From an uncultured Bacteroidales bacterium (GTDB lineage: Bacteria > Bacteroidota > Bacteroidia > Bacteroidales > P3), in NCBI GenBank assembly GCA_900317955.1, contig ONIP01000026.1, positions 1 through 36,551 of the forward strand: a stretch of DNA of 36,551 nucleotides, read 5' to 3'. Under the pieces are notes generated by a model, which made no database searches, was not told where the DNA came from, and was given only the letters and a program-made list of their open reading frames with translations. Both the position numbers and the translations under genes were made by a program. Positions within the stretch are counted from its first letter, which is position 1; each line of letters starts with the position of its first letter. This document shows positions 32,272-36,551 of the stretch, one piece after another.

Positions 32272-35200
32272 GATTGTTTAATCAAGCGAATGGTACGTTG
32301 TTTCCCGTCAGTGGTAGCAAGAGTGAGAAGATAGGTGGCCTGGGGATGAGACGAGAGGTCAAGGGTGAATACACCATTGCCTACAGCGTCCAGTTTCACC
32401 TCCTCGCTGCGACCAGCCATGTCGGTAATATATGCACTGGCAAGGGGCGCGTCAATGACGATGGTAACAATCCCGCTGGTAGGGTTCGGGTAAATCACAC
32501 AGTCGTCCATGGTCGCTTCATCAATACCTTCTTCACTATCGAAGATAGCCGTCAGGGCGGTGTCGCTTGTCACAATCAGACGTCTCGGGTTGAGGGTGTC
32601 GCCGTCATTCCAGTCTACAAACCTGAAGCCAGGGTAAGGAGAGGCTGTCAGTGTGGCCACATCGCCGTTATAGTACATACCATCGCCGGACACGTAGCCA
32701 TAGGCGGGATTGTTGGGCGACACCGAAACCATGTACCTGTTGTTGGCAAACGAGGCTGTGAATGCCAATGAGGTGTCGCCTATGCCGCAGATGGAACGTA
32801 TGTGGACTGTGTACTCGAATCTAAAGGGAATACCCACAAAGGTGTATGCCGGGGTAGTGACAACGACCGATAGGGTGTCAAGCGTAACCTCCCATGCACT
32901 TTCGGAGCCAAAAGATGTCCATGTAAGGCTGAGGCTGTCGGCGGAAATGATTCCCTCGACATTTCGAGGCATGGGGCATCTGTTGGGTTCGAGGACGATA
33001 TTGTCGATAGCTGCGGGAGACTGAATGAATGTCCTGCCGTCGTTGTGCCACATGAACACCCATACATAGTTGCCCGGCTCAGTAATGGAGAATGTGCCGG
33101 ACTGGGTCTGCCAAATGGTATGCTGGCTAAGGCAGTTCCCCCCGTCAAGGGCTATGCCGCCCTCGGGGACCCCGCCTGCATTGTCGAATCCGCTGTACTC
33201 TCCCGGCACAAGGATTGTTTGAGCCGGGACAAAGGCGGCACGCAGATAGTCATTAATATCCTCGCCGTTGCTTTTCCAGTCGAAACGGTATGCGTACTCG
33301 CCTGGGGATGTGATACGGATAGGTCGGGCGGAAAAGACTGTCGAGGATGAACCGCTATAGTGGTTGATGAGTCCATCGTCGGTGATGTAGAGCGAGTATC
33401 CGGGATTGCCGGTGGCATCTCCCACCATCCAACGATTGTCTTGCGCCCCGTTGATGACCGACCAATCTGAGACATCAATGCGCTCGAAATCGCTGCTGAA
33501 GGGCAGCTCGGCAGGTGTGGACAATAGCGTGGTGGCGACAAGATGCCGGGCAACAACAGAGTCGAAACAGTGAGGATATACATAGATGTGGTAGACAGTG
33601 CCCGAGTCGAGACCTGTCATCATATAGAAAGTGTCGGTTACAAGAATGGGACCAACAGCACCCGTCCCCGGGGCAAAGTCGACCGTGTCGTACTCCACAT
33701 ACCAGAAGATGTTGGCACTGCTGGTGTCGGTCCAAGCTATGCAAAGGCTGTCGAGGGCGGTGTACACCACATGCAGCTCTTCGGCGGGGCCGCAAGGCAT
33801 TTCATCCAGCACGATGTCGTCGATATAGGGTCGGTTCGATTGCGGTATGTCATACGGAGCCATGAAGACCACATGGCCGTGGGGACCGGAGTAGCGGTTC
33901 AGCCTGACCGTATGGTGCGAGTATTCGTTGAGGGAAACGATACGGGCGGTATCGACGGCCACAAAGGTGGCTGTGTCGATGGGGTCGCTCATGACACCCA
34001 CTACAATAAACGAGTTGTAATAGAAGTGGGCCGTGCGCAACCAGAACGACACCTGCAGACTCGACACAGGGAAGAGCGTCGAGTCGGTAAGGGGCATGAT
34101 GGCCAACTGGTCTGAACACATGACGGGAGAGTTTGCAGTATGGAACCGCATAGCGTTGCTGCCGCTGTGGGCGTAGGCGGAGTCGTTGTGGACAAGGGGC
34201 GCTCCGCTGTATTCGCCACCTGCGCTGGTGTTGTGCCGCAGCCAGCAGTCGGGCAAGGTGTTTGTGTTCGAATAGGTGGTATATGAGGGAATGCCGTCGA
34301 CGCTTTCAAAGTCCTCCACAAAGGGCAACGCGGTAAGAGGGCCACAGAGGGTGTGGAACGATTCGGGATAAGAGGAATAGCCCTCGCTGCCACCACAGCT
34401 GGCGACAACCACCAGCTCGTAGTCTCTGTTGGGGTTGAGACCACCAATAAAGGCGCTGTTGCCAGAGAATATATAAGGTGAAACGCTGCCGATGTCGAAT
34501 CCCGGTGCGCCGACATATACCAACCACCTGTCGGGGCTGGCGGTGCCATTGGCTCCACAAGGATGCAGGCCGCAATCCCAAGTGGCGAAGACGCTGTCGG
34601 CAGTGGTACGCGTCACGCGGACATGCTCAGGTGTAGGACAGGGCCTCGACAGCCTCAGCTCGATATTGTCGAGGGTGAAATTGTTGTTTGGCATCCCGCT
34701 TCCGGGTGAAGGAGCATAGAAGACGATGTACCGGCCGCTGCCAGTATAGTTCTCGAACCGTACCGTGACAGAATGGAGCGAGGCGACAGGCTCGTCGCTG
34801 AGGTCGATGGTGTCGACGGGTACAAGGCCGGAATAGGTGTAGGCAAGCGAGGGGACGGAAAGCTCCATGCTGGCCGCAGGCAGGTCACCCGAGAACCAGG
34901 TGACATCTTCGGCGACTCCTACAATCAGGCGCGTGGATGGAATCGGACTAACACCACTGCCGGGACGTTGGATAAGGAAGTTCACCTCCAAGCTGGTGAT
35001 GTCAATCGAAGTATCCAGGCGCGGCAGGGCTGCCCAGCGGTAGTAATTCCAACTGGAAGCCATATTGAATCCTACGGTGTCCTCGCCGATATACGTATGT
35101 GTTGCGTGCGGCCTGCCCGAGAAGGTGGATGGCACCGAACCTCTGTGCCAGCAGGGATTGATGGACTCTTGGTATCCATACGCATAGCTCTCGAAGTCCT

Positions 35201-36551
35201 CTCTAAACGGCAGGTCGCTGTAGGTCAGCGGTGGACACTCTGTCTGGATGCTCCCTGTCTGGAAGATGCTGCTGAGACTTGGGCACTCGGCAGCGACAGC
35301 ATAGCTGTAGAGGGTGTTGCTGACAAGGGGATGAAAGGTGTAGAAGGTATCGGTGATTCCCCGTACGGTGTCGTTGCCGAGGATGGCTGTGAAGCTGTTG
35401 TTGCCTTCGGGGCTCCACACCAGTGTCACCGAGGTGTCGGTACATGAGGCCCTCAGATGTGATACGGGGTTGCATATAAAGTTGGTGAGCACTAAATCAT
35501 CAAGCAACAGCTCGCGACCGTAGTTAGGTACAGAACCGCGAATGGCGATATAGTTGCCTGTGCCGCTATAGTTGGCGAAACTGACCGTGTAGAGCGTGAC
35601 GTCGCGTGCAGGAGTGATGGTGTCGACCGGTACGAAATTTGCGGTGTCGCCGTCATGATCCATCACGCCGATGACATAAGAACCTCTTATCTCGCTGTTG
35701 TTCAAGGTCCGAGCATAGAACATCAGGTAGAGGTCACGGGTATTGTAGACACCCTTGTCGACCGGAGGCAGCACAATGTATAAGTTTTTGTATTCGGTGG
35801 TCAGCTCCCAATACATACTGTTGTTGCCGTGGATGCCGCTGGTGCCGGTATTATTGATGTAGGGGCGGCCGTTGGTATTGTTGTTGGCGGGAATATCGTT
35901 GACACGTCTCCAGCAGGTTGGGAAGGCCTCGACGTAGGAGGTGGAGGGACGCTCGTAATGAGGCGTATTCTCGAAGTCGTTGATGAGCGGAAGATTGCTG
36001 AGGAGATAGCAGGGGGTATGGAACGAAGATGACCAATAGCTGCTGGTATCGCCTGTGTCACAGATGGCACGGATGCTGACAGTATACACCGTGTCGGCTT
36101 CAAGTCCGTGGATATTAAATAGGGTGTCGGTGAGATAGTATATGCTGTCGCCTATGGAGACTTCCCACCTTGTCTCGTTTCCGCCTCTTGTCCAATAGAC
36201 GGCGGCGCTGTCGGTGGTGACGTCGCGGAATCTGATATTGTCCACACGGCGACACATCGGCGCGTAGCTGATTGTAATATCGTCGATGGTAGCAGTCCAA
36301 TCGGCCAACGAGGGTCGGTTGGCACGAATGGCAATGTACTGCCCGTTGCCGTTGTAGTTCTCGAACGAGACTTCATACCTGTCCCATACGCGAATGGCGG
36401 GGTCGATGTATACGGAGTCGACCATCTGGAAGGTGTTGATGTCGTTCGGGTCGGTCATCACGCCCACAAGGAGTATCGGATCGTCATTACGGGTTGACGA
36501 CCTCGCCCAGAAGTTGAGATACAGTGCGTTGATTGCGTCTATATTGGTATC
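32253..36551 (-). CDS. Giant T9SS adhesin with FN3, cleaved-adhesin and InlB-like repeat domains; 5' end beyond window
   Basis: The frame is open to the window edge: a GTG at 36467 would give 1404 aa, but the 28 codons upstream of it are in frame and fit the same domain (INALYLNFWARSS, then VGVMTDPNDINTF), so the gene starts outside. Numbering from the GTG, FN3 domains lie at about 72-150, 335-410, 605-690, 880-965 and 1155-1240. Between them are cleaved-adhesin/MAM-like units (155-335, 415-605, 695-880) with PRLDTS, GVMSDPID and YIDDIVLDEMPC type motifs, and a jelly-roll unit (970-1155). Residues ~1245-1313 resemble a divergent InlB B-repeat (GYVSGDGMYYNGDVATLTA, FRFVDWNDGD, SDTALTAIF). The last ~88 residues are a T9SS type A sorting domain (VIYPNPTSGIVTIV, AYITDMAGR). 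Expected: surface-attached adhesin. Paralogue of the two proteins at the left end. Confidence 0.88.
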   Translation of the reverse strand, partial: DTNIDAINALYLNFWARSSTRNDDPILLVGVMTDPNDINTFQMVDSVYIDPAIRVWDRYEVSFENYNGNGQYIAIRANRPSLADWTATIDDITISYAPMCRRVDNIRFRDVTTDSAAVYWTRGGNETRWEVSIGDSIYYLTDTLFNIHGLEADTVYTVSIRAICDTGDTSSYWSSSFHTPCYLLSNLPLINDFENTPHYERPSTSYVEAFPTCWRRVNDIPANNNTNGRPYINNTGTSGIHGNNSMYWELTTEYKNLYIVLPPVDKGVYNTRDLYLMFYARTLNNSEIRGSYVIGVMDHDGDTANFVPVDTITPARDVTLYTVSFANYSGTGNYIAIRGSVPNYGRELLLDDLVLTNFICNPVSHLRASCTDTSVTLVWSPEGNNSFTAILGNDTVRGITDTFYTFHPLVSNTLYSYAVAAECPSLSSIFQTGSIQTECPPLTYSDLPFREDFESYAYGYQESINPCWHRGSVPSTFSGRPHATHTYIGEDTVGFNMASSWNYYRWAALPRLDTSIDITSLEVNFLIQRPGSGVSPIPSTRLIVGVAEDVTWFSGDLPAASMELSVPSLAYTYSGLVPVDTIDLSDEPVASLHSVTVRFENYTGSGRYIVFYAPSPGSGMPNNNFTLDNIELRLSRPCPTPEHVRVTRTTADSVFATWDCGLHPCGANGTASPDRWLVYVGAPGFDIGSVSPYIFSGNSAFIGGLNPNRDYELVVVASCGGSEGYSSYPESFHTLCGPLTALPFVEDFESVDGIPSYTTYSNTNTLPDCWLRHNTSAGGEYSGAPLVHNDSAYAHSGSNAMRFHTANSPVMCSDQLAIMPLTDSTLFPVSSLQVSFWLRTAHFYYNSFIVVGVMSDPIDTATFVAVDTARIVSLNEYSHHTVRLNRYSGPHGHVVFMAPYDIPQSNRPYIDDIVLDEMPCGPAEELHVVYTALDSLCIAWTDTSSANIFWYVEYDTVDFAPGTGAVGPILVTDTFYMMTGLDSGTVYHIYVYPHCFDSVVARHLVATTLLSTPAELPFSSDFERIDVSDWSVINGAQDNRWMVGDATGNPGYSLYITDDGLINHYSGSSSTVFSARPIRITSPGEYAYRFDWKSNGEDINDYLRAAFVPAQTILVPGEYSGFDNAGGVPEGGIALDGGNCLSQHTIWQTQSGTFSITEPGNYVWVFMWHNDGRTFIQSPAAIDNIVLEPNRCPMPRNVEGIISADSLSLTWTSFGSESAWEVTLDTLSVVVTTPAYTFVGIPFRFEYTVHIRSICGIGDTSLAFTASFANNRYMVSVSPNNPAYGYVSGDGMYYNGDVATLTASPYPGFRFVDWNDGDTLNPRRLIVTSDTALTAIFDSEEGIDEATMDDCVIYPNPTSGIVTIVIDAPLASAYITDMAGRSEEVKLDAVGNGVFTLDLSSHPQATYLLTLATTDGKQRTIRLIKQSNTISR

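Noticed and set aside
1..36551. CRISPR arrays, tRNA, rRNA, insertion sequences, prophage genes
   Set aside because: None seen. The repetitive DNA in the adhesin genes is domain repetition in coding sequence, not a CRISPR-like array, and no transposase or integrase motif was found.

Overview
The window looks like chromosomal DNA of a Bacteroidales bacterium (phylum Bacteroidota) that has a type IX secretion system (T9SS). The reasons are: several giant secreted proteins with T9SS type A C-terminal sorting domains; the Bacteroidota promoter signature (TAnnTTTG at -7) in front of most transcription units; the gene order DUF4271 - hemD - rnpA - yidD, which is typical of this group; and Bacteroidales-type families such as DUF3078, a PtpA-like S9 peptidase and a gingipain-like C25 peptidase. 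Coding strands are rich in C-ending codons, which leaves long spurious open frames on the opposite strand of nearly every gene.

Layout. Positions 1-14865 (minus strand) hold two huge paralogous adhesin-like proteins built from FN3, cleaved-adhesin/MAM-like, CUB-like and an unnamed repeated module. The left one is open at the window edge and carries a frameshift plus an apparent deletion of about 17 residues near position 632. The right one (2158 aa) is intact with a T9SS sorting domain. Divergent from it, positions 15075-20431 (plus strand) form a probable operon: C25 gingipain-like protease, DUF4271 membrane protein, HemD with an unusual basic tail, RNase P protein and YidD. Convergent with yidD is a DnaQ-like exonuclease, followed by a LiaF-like membrane protein and a one-HKD phospholipase D-like protein, each with its own promoter. 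A plus-strand STAND/AAA-type ATPase (22622-23761) stands alone and is followed by two direct repeats.

Positions 23937-28927 (minus strand) are a run of five genes read in the order PqqD-like, HprK-like kinase, S26-type peptidase fused to VanZ, polyprenol-phosphate mannosyltransferase-like GT2 and PtpA-like peptidase. The first three resemble the accessory genes of RiPP-type peptide modification loci, but no precursor peptide, cyclase or radical-SAM enzyme is visible. This is the best candidate for an undescribed system here. Upstream are a divergent acetate kinase (no pta beside it), a DUF1905 protein and a possible 35-aa ORF, then a DUF3078 outer-membrane protein. The right edge (32253-36551) holds a third giant T9SS adhesin, cut at its N-terminus by the window end.

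How the genes fit together: the three adhesin-like proteins and the C25 protease share the T9SS export route and could form a surface adhesion and proteolysis set, comparable in parts to the gingipain/haemagglutinin family. The PtpA-like peptidase would trim extracellular peptides. The hemD-rnpA-yidD block is housekeeping. All functional statements rest on motif reading by eye; no database search was run.
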